Shown: positions 36,203-45,335 of the stretch, in pieces
How positions within the stretch are numbered: position 1 is the first letter of the stretch
Layout: the number at the start of each line of letters is the position of its first letter
Source of the DNA: Spartobacteria bacterium
GTDB lineage: Bacteria > Verrucomicrobiota > Verrucomicrobiia > Chthoniobacterales > UBA10450
NCBI GenBank assembly: GCA_003169975.1
Contig: PNAA01000025.1
Span: 75,700-139,699, forward strand
Length of the DNA stretch: 64,000 nucleotides
Direction: 5' to 3'
Made by a program: the position numbers and the translations under genes
The notes under the pieces: model-generated
Told to the model about the DNA's origin: nothing
Databases searched by the model: none
What the model saw: the letters and a program-made list of their open reading frames with translations, nothing else

Positions 36203-37095
36203 ATGACGTTGCACACGATTCATCTGATCATCGTCTTCGCGCTCGTGATCGGCGCCTTTGTCGCGTTCCTCCGCGAATGGCTTCCGCCCGGTCTGGTCGC
36301 GCTCAGCACGCTCGCGATTCTCCTCGTGAGCGGGACGATTGGCACGGAAGACGTACGTAAGGTCTTCAGCAACAGCGCGCCGGTCACCATCGGTTGCATG
36401 TTTGTCCTGAGCGCGGCGCTGGAAAGAACCGGCGCGATCGATGCGCTCGCCCGGATTTTCCTGCGCCTGGCAGGGACGAGCGAACTGCGGGCCCTGCTCG
36501 CGCTCGCGGTTTTTACGGTTCCGATTTCGGCTTTCATGAACAAGGCGGCGAGGGTTTCGCGCTGTGGCAACAGCTTGCGACCGATGAAAAAGAGATAAAC
36601 GGCGCCAATCGCCGCGTAGATGAGATCGGCGGCGGGATGGCGCGCCAGTTCCTGATGCAGGCGGTGATCAGCCGCGATTCGCCGCTCGTCGGGAAGACGT
36701 TCGCCGAGACGCCGCTCGTTAGGCTGCGCGAGGCGCGCATCATTGATGTGACCCGCCACGGCGGGCCTGTAGCCACGCTCTCGGTCACCTATTTCGTCGC
36801 GATGGTGCTGACGGAGTTCATCGGCAACAACGCGGTCGCCGTGCTCCTGACTCCGATCACATTTGAGATCGCGGCCAGCCTCGGATTGGATGCACGGCCT
36901 TTTGCCGTCGCGGTCATGTTTGGCAGCAGCGCGAGTTTCGCCACACCGATTGGTTATCAAACCAATACCTACGTCTTTGGCGCCGGCGGCTACCGCTTCG
37001 TTGATTTTCCGCGGGTTGGCGTCCCGCTCAATCTCATCCTCTGGGTCGCGGCCAGTATCCTCATTCCCATCTTTTGGCCTTTCGTGGCGAAGTAG
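36203..37095 (+). pseudogene. SLC13/DASS-type transporter pseudogene with inverted segment
   Basis: The forward N-terminal part (36203-36541) encodes three membrane segments of an SLC13 family permease, ending in the family block FTVPISAFMN. The sequence that should follow is missing. Instead, about 36537-36625 encodes on the opposite strand DLIYAAIGAVYLFFIGRKLL-PQRETLAALF, the piece that normally precedes the first TrkA-C domain. The forward strand then resumes in another frame with a TrkA-C fragment (SRDSPLVGKTFAETPLVRLREARIIDV) and the last membrane helices (NNAVAVLLTPI, SASFATPIGYQTN). Perhaps 200-250 residues are lost. It cannot make a functional transporter. Confidence 0.85.
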
Positions 37096-37285
37096 AATCG
37101 GCTAGTGCGCCGGGATACTGCGAGTTTTTTCATAATTTGATGTGCGTTGGGTTTGTGTTGTACGATTTTTCCTGGGAAATACGTTAAAATATGACTCGTG
37201 TCTGCGTGCGAGGACGGACGCCGGGGAGTTCCGGGCGCGCTTTTGGACCGTTCAATTGGCCCGTTGGCTGCTCCCCTTTCAGGGT

Positions 37286-37513
37286 ATGAAAATGTTTCTT
37301 CTCCTGGTGATGAGTGTCACCGCGCTCTTTGTCTGGCAGCGGTACGGCAGCAGCAATGCCGCGCCCGAAAGCAAACCGGCGACGGCGAGCGCTGCCGCAT
37401 CGGCCACGCCACGACCTGTATATGAACATGATTGGGCGAAGCACTCCCTCGATCACGCGCAGGAAGTGGCGAATCAGGTGCGGGAGACGCGCCAGCAAAA
37501 CGAGCAGCCGTAG
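37286..37513 (+). CDS. Small membrane-anchored hypothetical protein
   Basis: 75 residues from the ATG at 37286, which places a membrane segment at the start (MKMFLLLVMSVTALFVWQRYG). An Ala/Ser/Pro-rich linker and a charged helical tail (EHDWAKHSLDHAQEVANQVRETRQQNEQ) follow. A longer frame from 37142 is possible but its first 48 residues look random. I do not recognise a family with certainty. The gene is isolated, with 190 bp of non-coding sequence upstream and no clear partner. Confidence 0.55.
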   Translation: MKMFLLLVMSVTALFVWQRYGSSNAAPESKPATASAAASATPRPVYEHDWAKHSLDHAQEVANQVRETRQQNEQP

Positions 37514-37655
37514 GACCTTAAATCGTTGATCGTGGGGATGGCTAAACGGGTATTCGCACGACCGTCTTGACGTTTTAACGATTGCACGCTTCCAAAGCTG
37601 GCGACAAGAGTTGCCTAACGGTTGCGGTTTCCCGAATCGCGGAGCAGCTTCACGC

Positions 37656-38009
37656 GTGAACTCGCTGCTCTTCCGGATCGCCGCGGCGCTTTGTTTTCTG
37701 GCGGTGGCGCTGGGGGCGTTCGGCGCGCACGCGCTTAAGGGAACGCTGGCGGCCAACGCCATGACCGACGTCTGGAACAAGGCGGTGCTTTACCATTTCG
37801 TGCACGCGCTCGCGCTCCTCGTGCTTGCCTCTTGGCCGGCGGCGAGTCGGGCGCCGGCGGCGTTCTTTGTCAGCGGGATCGTTCTCTTCAGCGGAAGCCT
37901 TTACCTCATTGCCCTAACGAACCTAGGATGGCTCGGCCCGATCACACCGTTCGGCGGGCTCTGTTTTTTGGCGGGCTGGATCTCGCTCATCGCCTGGCCA
38001 CCGCGCTGA
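37656..38009 (+). CDS. DUF423 family membrane protein (YgdD-like)
   Basis: 117 residues with four predicted membrane helices and the DUF423 blocks ALGAFGAHALK, VWNKAVLYHFVHALALL, FSGSLYLIAL and GWLGPITPFGGLCFLAGW. The GTG at 37656 is chosen because GGAG lies 11 bp upstream and the first helix begins right after it. A TTG at 37611 would add 15 unrelated residues. The family is widespread, small and integral to the inner membrane; its function is not established. It is followed 65 bp later by the MscS-type gene. Confidence 0.88.
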   Translation: MNSLLFRIAAALCFLAVALGAFGAHALKGTLAANAMTDVWNKAVLYHFVHALALLVLASWPAASRAPAAFFVSGIVLFSGSLYLIALTNLGWLGPITPFGGLCFLAGWISLIAWPPR

Positions 38010-38074
38010 GAGCGGGCCAGCGCACTTGCTTGCTGCTCTGCGCGCCGCTCTGCTAATGTCGATCCGTCCTTCAT

Positions 38075-39577
38075 ATGCTGGCCCTCGCTGAAACCGAACA
38101 ATCGGTCGCCACGATCGCGGTTTTTATCGTGACGTTCCTCGGCACCCTCGCGCTCGGGCGGCTGCTCAAGCGCCGGGCTGGCGTTCCCTTTGGGATTTTC
38201 TTTCAGCTCTTTGCCCTCACCCTCGCTTTCTACACGGCGGCCTGGGTTTACGGACTCGAATTGCAGTGGCGCAATCACGCGGGCGCGGCGCTCGTCCTTC
38301 TGAGCACGGCGGTGGTGATCGCGCTGGTCGATCGTTATCTCTGGGATCTTTATTTCGAACAAGGCCGCCAGACCGTTATTCCGAAGTTCCTCCGCGACCT
38401 GGTCGCAGGCGTCATTTTCCTCATCGCCCTCCTCTTGGTCTTGAGTGTCGGCTATCATGCGCAGAGCCAGTTGACTTGGCTCCTCTCGGGCTCGGGCCTG
38501 GCCGCCATCATCCTCGCTTTTGCGACCCAGAATCTCCTCGGCGGCGTGATCGCCGGCATGTCGGTGCAGATCAACAAGCCCTACAAAGTGGGCGATTGGC
38601 TTCACGTCGGGGAGCGCTTTGCCGAGGTCATGGAGATCAACTGGCGTTCGAGCCGGCTGCGGACCAACGACAACATTTACCTCGATATTCCGAATAACGA
38701 GATCGTCCGCACGACCATCGTTAATTTGCACTATCCGACGAATCTGCACGCCATGCGCGTCCGGGTAGGGATCGATTACAACGTCCCGCCAAATCGGGTC
38801 AAGGATGCGCTTTTTCGCGCGGCCATGAGCGCGAAAAACGTGTTACCGGAACCGCCAGTCAGAGTTTTCCTGGTCGATTTCAGCGATTACTCCATGATCT
38901 ACGAAATCAAATTTTACTTGGGCGATCATTCCAAGATCAACGAGACCAACGACTCGGTCCGCACCAACGTCTGGTACGAACTCAAGCGGCAGAACATCAC
39001 CATTCCGTTCCCGATTCGGACGCTCGAAATCAACCGCCGGGCGGCGGCGAAGCCCCACGAACAGCATGGACGAGCGCGCACCATCCTCGAAGGGGAGCCG
39101 CTTTTTGCTTCTCTCGCCGAAGCGCAGCTCGACGACCTGATCCGCGCTTCCAGCACGTTGCGTTTCGGACGCGGGGAAAAGTTGATCGAGCAAGGCGCGG
39201 AGGGGTCGTCGATGTTTGTGCTCCTGCACGGGACGGCGCACGTCTCGGTCGCACAAAATGGAGCGATGATTCGCGTCGGCTCGCTGCGGATGGGCGATTC
39301 GTTTGGCGAAATGTCCCTGCTCACCGGCGAGCGCCGCTCGGCGACGGTCCGCGCGGAGGACGACTGCGAAGTGCTGGAGATCAGCAAGCCGGCGATGGCG
39401 GCGCTGCTGCGTGAGGCTCCCGAATGCGTGGCGCAGCTCAGCGAGCTCCTCGCGGCGCGCAAGATGGAGACGGAAGGCCTGCTCAAAGACGCCCAGCAAA
39501 GCCCGGGCGAGGAAACAAGAAAACGGGAATATCGAGCCACCTTTCTGCGGCGCGTGCGCTCTGTTTTCGAATTGTAG
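38075..39577 (+). CDS. MscS-type mechanosensitive channel with C-terminal cyclic-nucleotide-binding domain
   Basis: 500 residues. Four to five N-terminal membrane helices lead to the MscS pore helix and beta domain (GLAAIILAFATQNLLGGVIAGMSVQINKPYKVGDW). The cytoplasmic alpha/beta domain runs to about residue 320, ending IPFPIRTLEI. From about 345 to 470 a cNMP-binding fold follows, with the phosphate cassette GDSFGEMSLLTGERRSATVRA containing the Glu and Arg that hold the cyclic phosphate. The fusion suggests a channel gated or tuned by cAMP or a similar nucleotide as well as by tension. Such fusions are known in several phyla. No obvious partner is adjacent. Confidence 0.93.
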   Translation: MLALAETEQSVATIAVFIVTFLGTLALGRLLKRRAGVPFGIFFQLFALTLAFYTAAWVYGLELQWRNHAGAALVLLSTAVVIALVDRYLWDLYFEQGRQTVIPKFLRDLVAGVIFLIALLLVLSVGYHAQSQLTWLLSGSGLAAIILAFATQNLLGGVIAGMSVQINKPYKVGDWLHVGERFAEVMEINWRSSRLRTNDNIYLDIPNNEIVRTTIVNLHYPTNLHAMRVRVGIDYNVPPNRVKDALFRAAMSAKNVLPEPPVRVFLVDFSDYSMIYEIKFYLGDHSKINETNDSVRTNVWYELKRQNITIPFPIRTLEINRRAAAKPHEQHGRARTILEGEPLFASLAEAQLDDLIRASSTLRFGRGEKLIEQGAEGSSMFVLLHGTAHVSVAQNGAMIRVGSLRMGDSFGEMSLLTGERRSATVRAEDDCEVLEISKPAMAALLREAPECVAQLSELLAARKMETEGLLKDAQQSPGEETRKREYRATFLRRVRSVFEL

Positions 39578-39756
39578 AGGCAGGGCTGTAAAACGCCTTC
39601 CTGGCAAGGAAGCGTGCTGGAGAGCTCGGCATGAGAGAGAATCCGCGGGTGATCCCGCGCTTCGCGGAGCGACGGGTCGGCCGCGGCGGCCATCAAAGCG
39701 TTTGCCACCCTAGAAAACCCTTCTAAAGTCCAGCACTCTTTAGTCCGGCCCGATCT

Positions 39757-41832
39757 ATGACTCTCTTAGCCTTATCTTTTCTCAGCTCCGGCGTCTCGCT
39801 TTCCATGCTTTGTGCGGTGGCGGGCCTCGTCTTTGCCTTTTTTCTAATCTTCTCGGTGATCAAGGCCTCCCCCGGTAACGCCCGCATGCAGGAAATCGCC
39901 GGCGCCATCCAGGAAGGCGCGAAGGCTTATCTCAACCGGCAGGTCATGACCATCAGCGCGATCGCCGTCGTCATTTTCATCCTCCTCTTCATCTGGAAAG
40001 ATCACGCCACGGCCGTCGGTTTTGTCGTCGGCGCGGTCTGCTCGCTTTCGGCCGGCTTTATCGGAATGCGGATCGCGGTGCTCGCCAATACCCGTACCAC
40101 TCAGGCGGCGACCACGTCGCGGACGGCTGCGCTGCGAATCGCTTTTAACGGCGGCGCGGTGACCGGTCTGCTGGTCGTCGGTCTCGCCCTACTCTCGGTC
40201 GGAATTTTCTACACCGTCGCCGGCCAAATGCTCGGCCATGACCTCGCGGTAAAGAGCCTCATCGGCCTGGCCTTGGGGGCGAGCTTGATCAGCGTCTTCG
40301 CCCGACTGGGCGGCGGCATTTACACCAAAGCGGCCGATGTCGGCGCGGATCTCGTCGGCAAAATCGAGAGCGGCTTGGAAGAAGATGATCCGCGTAATCC
40401 AGCGACGATCGCCGATAACGTGGGCGACAACGTCGGCGATTGCGCGGGAATGGCGGCCGACGTTTTCGAGACTTACGCGGTCAGTTTGATCGGCGCCATC
40501 CTGGTCGGCGCACTAACTCTCGCGTCTACACCGGCTGCGATAATCTATCCGTTCGTGCTCGGAGGGATCTCGGTTCTGGGCGCAATCTGCGGCATTCTTT
40601 ATGTCAATGTCAGCGGAGGCAAGCCGGGCAACGTCCTGATGGGCGGAGTGATGGCGAGTGCTCTCGTCTCGGCTGTTCTCTTCTGGCCGGCGACCCACCT
40701 TCTTTTTCCGGAAGGCGTCGTGATCGCAAACGTCGCGCGCTCCGCGAACGACCTTTATTTTGCCTCGCTCGTCGGCTTGCTCATGACCGGCATCGTGGTC
40801 GTGATCACGAACTATTACACGTCGATGAACTGCGGCCCGGTCCGCAAAATCGCGAAGGCCTCTGAGACCGGTCACGCAACTAACATCATAGCCGGGCTCG
40901 CGCTCGGACAACATGCGACCGCGCTGCCGGTCGGTTTTATCGGTCTCGCGATCCTCTTCAGTTTCCATTTCGCCGGCCTTTACGGCATCGCGATCGCGGT
41001 CATGAGCATGCTTTCGATGGCGGGCATCATTATCTCACTCGACGCTTTCGGTCCGATCACCGATAACGCTGGCGGCATCGCGGTGATGAGCCACCTGCCG
41101 AAGGAAGTGCGCGGCGTGACCGACGAGCTGGACGCCGTCGGCAACACGATGAAAGCGGTCACGAAAGGTTACGCGATCGCCTCCGCCGGTTTGGCGGCGC
41201 TGGTCCTCTTCGGTTCCTACGTCGAGGAATTGCGGGCCCACGTCACGGCGGCGGGACGGTCCTTCAACTTCCAGTTTTCGCTCACGGAACCGAAGGTGAT
41301 CATCGGTCTCTTTATCGGCGGGTTGCTGCCGTTTGTCTTCACCGCCTTCAGCATGGACGCAGTCGGCAAAGCGGCCGGCGCGGTGGTGCGCGAGGTGCGC
41401 CGGCAATTGACCGCCAAGCCTGGAATCCTGCGCGGCGAAGATAAACCCGATTACGGCACCTGTGTCGATATTGTGACGAAAGCGGCGTTGCGCGAGATGA
41501 TCGTTCCGGCACTCTTGCCGGTGGTGTTTGTCCTGGCGGTGGCGATGATCAAACCGCTTGGTCCGGTGGTGTTAGGGGGATTGCTGGTCGGCACAATCGT
41601 GACCGGCTTGTTCGTCGCGATCGCCATGACATCGAGCGGTGGCGCCTGGGATAACGCGAAGAAATTTATCGAGGAAGGCAATCTCGGCGGCAAAGGATCT
41701 TTCGCCCATGCGGCGTCGGTCACCGGCGACACGGTGGGTGATCCCTACAAGGATACTGCCGGCCCGGCGATTAACCCGATGATTAAAGTGGTGAATATTG
41801 TTGCCATCCTGATCATTCCGATCTTCTTTTAG
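39757..41832 (+). CDS. hppA: Membrane-bound proton-pumping pyrophosphatase, K+-independent type
   Basis: 691 residues with about 16 membrane helices. The substrate site is [18 protein letters not shown] followed by [30 protein letters not shown]. The C-terminal acidic site contains [15 protein letters not shown] and [23 protein letters not shown]. At residue 466 the motif [10 protein letters not shown] carries Lys where K+-dependent enzymes have Ala, which assigns it to the K+-independent H+-pumping class. It hydrolyses cytoplasmic PPi and exports protons, saving ATP at low energy. It stands alone; 179 bp without a gene precede it and hold only weak inverted repeats. Confidence 0.96.
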   Translation: MTLLALSFLSSGVSLSMLCAVAGLVFAFFLIFSVIKASPGNARMQEIAGAIQEGAKAYLNRQVMTISAIAVVIFILLFIWKDHATAVGFVVGAVCSLSAGFIGMRIAVLANTRTTQAATTSRTAALRIAFNGGAVTGLLVVGLALLSVGIFYTVAGQMLGHDLAVKSLIGLALGASLISVFARLGGGIYTKAADVGADLVGKIESGLEEDDPRNPATIADNVGDNVGDCAGMAADVFETYAVSLIGAILVGALTLASTPAAIIYPFVLGGISVLGAICGILYVNVSGGKPGNVLMGGVMASALVSAVLFWPATHLLFPEGVVIANVARSANDLYFASLVGLLMTGIVVVITNYYTSMNCGPVRKIAKASETGHATNIIAGLALGQHATALPVGFIGLAILFSFHFAGLYGIAIAVMSMLSMAGIIISLDAFGPITDNAGGIAVMSHLPKEVRGVTDELDAVGNTMKAVTKGYAIASAGLAALVLFGSYVEELRAHVTAAGRSFNFQFSLTEPKVIIGLFIGGLLPFVFTAFSMDAVGKAAGAVVREVRRQLTAKPGILRGEDKPDYGTCVDIVTKAALREMIVPALLPVVFVLAVAMIKPLGPVVLGGLLVGTIVTGLFVAIAMTSSGGAWDNAKKFIEEGNLGGKGSFAHAASVTGDTVGDPYKDTAGPAINPMIKVVNIVAILIIPIFF

Positions 41833-41855
41833 GCTTCGCCTAACGATTGTCCGTC

Positions 41856-42215
41856 ATGGACCCGCAGGATTTTCAACTCATTCCCGCACCGCAGCGGGAA
41901 ACCCCGGCCAAAACCGACGCGGGCGCGAGCCCTTTCAAGATCGTGGTCGATCCCGAAATGCGCGCGCAACTGCGGCGGGCGCTGATTGATCTGATCGACA
42001 ATCACGACGAAGCCCTTGCGGCCCATTATGCCGATGGCAAGCTGGCGCTCGAATCCTACAAGGAATACATCGAAGTCTTCGCGCGGAGTTTGAAGGAAAC
42101 GATGGAAAGCCGGGAAGGCGTCTCCTATCTCCTGCGCGCCGTCGGGTTCGACGTCCCGCCGGAAGAAGTCAATCTGCGACCGGATTTGCGCTGGAAGCCA
42201 GGCGGCCAGCCCTAA
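41856..42215 (+). CDS. Conserved-looking hypothetical protein, mostly helical
   Basis: 119 residues from the ATG at 41856. No signal peptide and no membrane span. A Pro-rich N-terminus (LIPAPQRETPAK) leads to an amphipathic helical region (DPEMRAQLRRALIDLIDNHDEAL, SYKEYIEVFARSLKETMESREGVSYLLRA). Not recognised. Codon use fits its neighbours. An octamer copy lies just before the start and another overlaps the stop region. Confidence 0.6.
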   Translation: MDPQDFQLIPAPQRETPAKTDAGASPFKIVVDPEMRAQLRRALIDLIDNHDEALAAHYADGKLALESYKEYIEVFARSLKETMESREGVSYLLRAVGFDVPPEEVNLRPDLRWKPGGQP

Positions 42216-42354
42216 CGAAAAGCAGATCGCCCTTGCCACGCGGAGCCCGGGCGGACGAATCAGGGAATACCGTGCGCCATCCCAACCGGGCAGGCAGTGT
42301 GATAAAACGCTTGTTTCCCTTCCGGCACTCTGAGAAGAATCAGCGCCGGCACCC

Positions 42355-43632
42355 ATGTCTACCGTCTTGTTGATCGAGGATGACGCCGAAAGCCGTCGGA
42401 TGACAGCGGAACTTTTCTCGCGGGAAGATTGGACGGTGATCGAGGCGGGCGACGGCGAGGCTGGGATCAGCCTTGCTTTGGAGCACCGACCGCAGTTGGT
42501 CCTGTGCGATCTGCTCATGCCGAGAGTGAACGGCTTTCAGGTCTGTCGCAGCATCCGGCAGCAATTACAGCGCACGAAGATCATCATCGTTTCCGGCCGC
42601 GATTATGGCGTCGATCGCGCCAGCGCGATCGAAGCCGGAGCCGACGAATATCTGGTGAAGCCGATCTTTTGGGAAAACTTGCGCGAAGTCATCGAGCGCG
42701 TGATGCCGGCGCCTGCCGACGGCCCGGGGATCACCGGTCGGCTGCCGGATTTCATGCCGCCCTCTACCCGCCTGAAATTTTGGGGCGTGCGCGGCTCGAT
42801 TCCAGTTCCGGGATCATCCACCGTGGGCTACGGCGGGAACACCAGTTGTATCGAAGTGCGTGCCGACGGCGAGATCATCATCCTCGATGCGGGCTCCGGC
42901 ATGCGCGAGTTGGGCATTGCCCTGGAAGCGGAATTCGGAACCAGGCCGATCAAGCTGACGCTTCTCATTTCGCATACTCACTGGGACCACATCCAGGGCC
43001 TGCCATTTTTCCTCCCGGCGTATAACGGTAACAACTCGATGCGCTTGCTCGGATATAGGGGAGCGGATGAGGGGCTTGCGGCTATCCTGGCCAGGCAGAT
43101 GGAACCCTCGGTTTTTCCGCTCAGCTTGCGCGCCCTGCCGAGCACGATCTCGATCGAAGAGCAGAAGGAGATGGCTTTCTCGATCGGAAAAGTGCGGGTC
43201 CAGGCGTGCTTCGTGCATCATCCGGGCATCTGCGTCGGCTACCGTCTTTACACTTCCAACGGTTCGATTGCCTATCTCCCCGATAGCGAGCCCTATCCAG
43301 CCCATGCCGCGGCTGAGCGCGCCAAGCTGGTCGAGTTCTTGCACCGGGCCGATGTCCTGATCATCGATGCGCAATACACCGACGACGAGTACCAAAAGAA
43401 GGTCGGCTGGGGACACGGCTCGCTCAGCAGCGTCGTCTCCCTCGGGCTCGACGCCGAGGTGAGGAAACTCTTCCTCTTTCATCATGACCCGGGTCGCGAC
43501 GATCGAGCGGTGGATGAGATCGTGGAATCGGCGCGCATGATCGTCCTGGAAAGCGGCAAACCGATGGAAGTGGACGCAGCGCGCGAAGGCTCCGAGGTCT
43601 GGCTTGGTGCGCACCTGGCAAGAACGCCGTAG
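42355..43632 (+). CDS. Response-regulator receiver fused to a metallo-beta-lactamase-fold hydrolase
   Basis: 425 residues. Residues 1-120 are a CheY-like receiver (VLLIEDDAESRRM, phosphoacceptor Asp in LVLCDLLMPRVNGF, Thr/Ser in IIVSGRD, Lys in LVKPI). From about 140 a PhnP/COG1235-like metallo-beta-lactamase domain follows, with LKFWGVRGSIPVPG, GYGGNTSCIEV, the metal motif SHTHWDHIQG, a His in CFVHHPG, and LFHHDPGRDD near the end. Phosphorylation may control a hydrolase, perhaps a phosphodiesterase acting on a signalling molecule. The output reaction is not known. No kinase gene is adjacent. Confidence 0.9.
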   Translation: MSTVLLIEDDAESRRMTAELFSREDWTVIEAGDGEAGISLALEHRPQLVLCDLLMPRVNGFQVCRSIRQQLQRTKIIIVSGRDYGVDRASAIEAGADEYLVKPIFWENLREVIERVMPAPADGPGITGRLPDFMPPSTRLKFWGVRGSIPVPGSSTVGYGGNTSCIEVRADGEIIILDAGSGMRELGIALEAEFGTRPIKLTLLISHTHWDHIQGLPFFLPAYNGNNSMRLLGYRGADEGLAAILARQMEPSVFPLSLRALPSTISIEEQKEMAFSIGKVRVQACFVHHPGICVGYRLYTSNGSIAYLPDSEPYPAHAAAERAKLVEFLHRADVLIIDAQYTDDEYQKKVGWGHGSLSSVVSLGLDAEVRKLFLFHHDPGRDDRAVDEIVESARMIVLESGKPMEVDAAREGSEVWLGAHLARTP

Positions 43633-43674
43633 GGCGGACAAGCAGCCGGCGCGCCACGGCGAGAATTGGCGCTG

Positions 43675-44202
43675 TTAACCGCGCAGCGCCTGGGTGAAGC
43701 GAATCAACTCGGCCGCGACTTGCTCGATTCGCTGGCTGATCCCCGCATCGGTCAGGGTGTCATCATCAAACGCGTCGCCTGTGGCAAAGACAAAGCGGGG
43801 GATGATCACGCAGCGAAAATCGAGCATCAGACTATTGGCATAAGCCATCACTGACATATAGCTGTTCGTCCCTCCCGCCGCGCAGAGAAAACCAACAACC
43901 TTGTCTTCCCAGGCACTGCCCGTTAGTTCAATCATATTCTTGGCCGATGCGCTCACGTCATAGTTATAGACCGGCGCGGCTACGATGACTCCGTCGGCCG
44001 CTGCGATGGCCGCGCTCAGTTTTCGCGCCGCCGGATGCGCATAACAGGCATCAGCGTCGCACAAAGGCAGGTCCATCTCGGCGAGGTCCAGCCACCGGCA
44101 ATCAACCCTCGCCTTCTCGAGATGGGCGAACGCGATGCGGCCCATCCTACGGCTGTTGCTGGAAGGGTTTCCGCTGGAGCTGACCACCAGGTATTTCGGC
44201 AT
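43675..44202 (-). CDS. NADPH-dependent FMN reductase family flavoprotein
   Basis: 175 residues with a flavodoxin-like fold. The phosphate loop is SSSGNPSSNSRRMG, the flavin-binding block is VAAPVYNYDVSASAKNMIEL, and a second loop is CAAGGTNSYMS. The family reduces flavins or quinones with NAD(P)H in the cytoplasm. The gene is convergent with the receiver-hydrolase fusion and follows CorA by 15 bp on the same strand, so it probably shares the CorA transcript. No frame defects. Confidence 0.88.
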   Translation of the reverse strand: MPKYLVVSSSGNPSSNSRRMGRIAFAHLEKARVDCRWLDLAEMDLPLCDADACYAHPAARKLSAAIAAADGVIVAAPVYNYDVSASAKNMIELTGSAWEDKVVGFLCAAGGTNSYMSVMAYANSLMLDFRCVIIPRFVFATGDAFDDDTLTDAGISQRIEQVAAELIRFTQALRG

Positions 44203-44217
44203 AAAAACGAACGAGCT

Positions 44218-45273
44218 CTAGAGCCAGCGCCGCTTTTCAAAATAAAGAATCTGGCCCACCGCCACCGCTAGCATCAAGAGAAGGACGGCCCCATAACCAT
44301 AGGGCTTTGTCAGTTCCGGCATATGGGCAAAATTCATTCCATAGACCCCGGCGATGAAGGTGAGAGGAATGAAAACCGACGAGATAACAGTCAGCACGCG
44401 CATGATCTCGTTCGTCCGAAGACCGATGCTCGAAATGTGAATTTCGGTCAGGCCGGAGAGCACATCGCGATAGCTCTCGACCACATCCATAAGTTGGACG
44501 CTATGGTCATAGCAGTCTCGCAGATAGATCTTGGTCTCCGGACGAATCAGACCGGGATCTTCGTGCAGGAGCAGGTTCGTCACATCGCGTAACGGCCAAA
44601 CCATTCTCCGAATCTGAGTCAGCGTTCGTTTATGCTCATGCAGGCTGCCCACCGGGCGGACCAGCGGGTTGCCGACTAACTCATCTTCGATCGCGTCAAT
44701 CTCCGTCCCGATCGATTCCAAAACCGGGTAATAGTGGTCGATGATGGAGTCGAGCAAGGCGTAGGCGAGGTAATCAGAGCCCGCGGTTCGGATCCGGCCT
44801 TTCGCGCTTCGGATGCGTGCCCGCACCGGCTCAAAGACATCGAAGTCGGCTTCCTCCTGCAAGGTAATAAGGAAGGTCTTGCCGAGGAACATACTCACCT
44901 GCTCACCGCCTATTTCCTTCTTATGGTTGAGATACAGCATCTTCGCGACGATGAAGAGATAGTCATCATACTGTTCCACTTTGGGACGCTGATTGGTATC
45001 GAGCACGTCTTCGAGGGCCAGCGGGTGCAGGTTAAAGCGTTGTCCAAGGACCCGCAGAACGCTGAGATCGCCCAGGCCATCCAGGTTGATCCAGGTCACG
45101 AGCTCGTTATTGAGATGCGGGAGGAGTTCGTCACAGCCAACATCCTTGCGCTCTTCGAGACAATCGGGTCCGTAATCAATCAAGGTGATAACCGGCGGCT
45201 CACTCGGAGAATCCTGCGGTAGCTTGAGCATTCCCGGCGCTTCGCCTGGGACTATGGAACGTCTTTTGAACAT
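44218..45273 (-). CDS. corA: CorA family magnesium/cobalt transporter
   Basis: About 351 residues from the ATG at 45273; a longer frame to 45309 adds an unlikely leader. It has the cytoplasmic funnel domain, with the HPLALEDVLDTNQRPKVEQYDDY block, and a long stalk helix. The two C-terminal membrane helices are joined by the YGMNF signature (AGVYGMNFAHMPELTKPYGYGA), which forms the selectivity filter. The basic end EKRRWL is typical. It imports Mg2+, or Co2+, across the inner membrane. Confidence 0.95.
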   Translation of the reverse strand: MFKRRSIVPGEAPGMLKLPQDSPSEPPVITLIDYGPDCLEERKDVGCDELLPHLNNELVTWINLDGLGDLSVLRVLGQRFNLHPLALEDVLDTNQRPKVEQYDDYLFIVAKMLYLNHKKEIGGEQVSMFLGKTFLITLQEEADFDVFEPVRARIRSAKGRIRTAGSDYLAYALLDSIIDHYYPVLESIGTEIDAIEDELVGNPLVRPVGSLHEHKRTLTQIRRMVWPLRDVTNLLLHEDPGLIRPETKIYLRDCYDHSVQLMDVVESYRDVLSGLTEIHISSIGLRTNEIMRVLTVISSVFIPLTFIAGVYGMNFAHMPELTKPYGYGAVLLLMLAVAVGQILYFEKRRWL

Positions 45274-45335
45274 TTTCTTATCGTGTCCTCGTGGGTGGTC
45301 ACAGCGCAAGCGTGAAGCGACGCGGTTACAGACGC

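Noticed and set aside
36220-36960. 246-codon minus-strand frame over the SLC13 remnant as an intact gene
   Set aside because: Only about 30 codons (the inverted block) resemble a membrane protein; the rest is antisense to recognisable SLC13 sequence.
37096-37285. Possible RNA gene or promoter upstream of the small membrane protein
   Set aside because: The stretch is AT-richer with a loose TTGTAC...TTAAAAT pair, but spacing is about 20 bp and no stable fold or terminator is visible, so it is not claimed.
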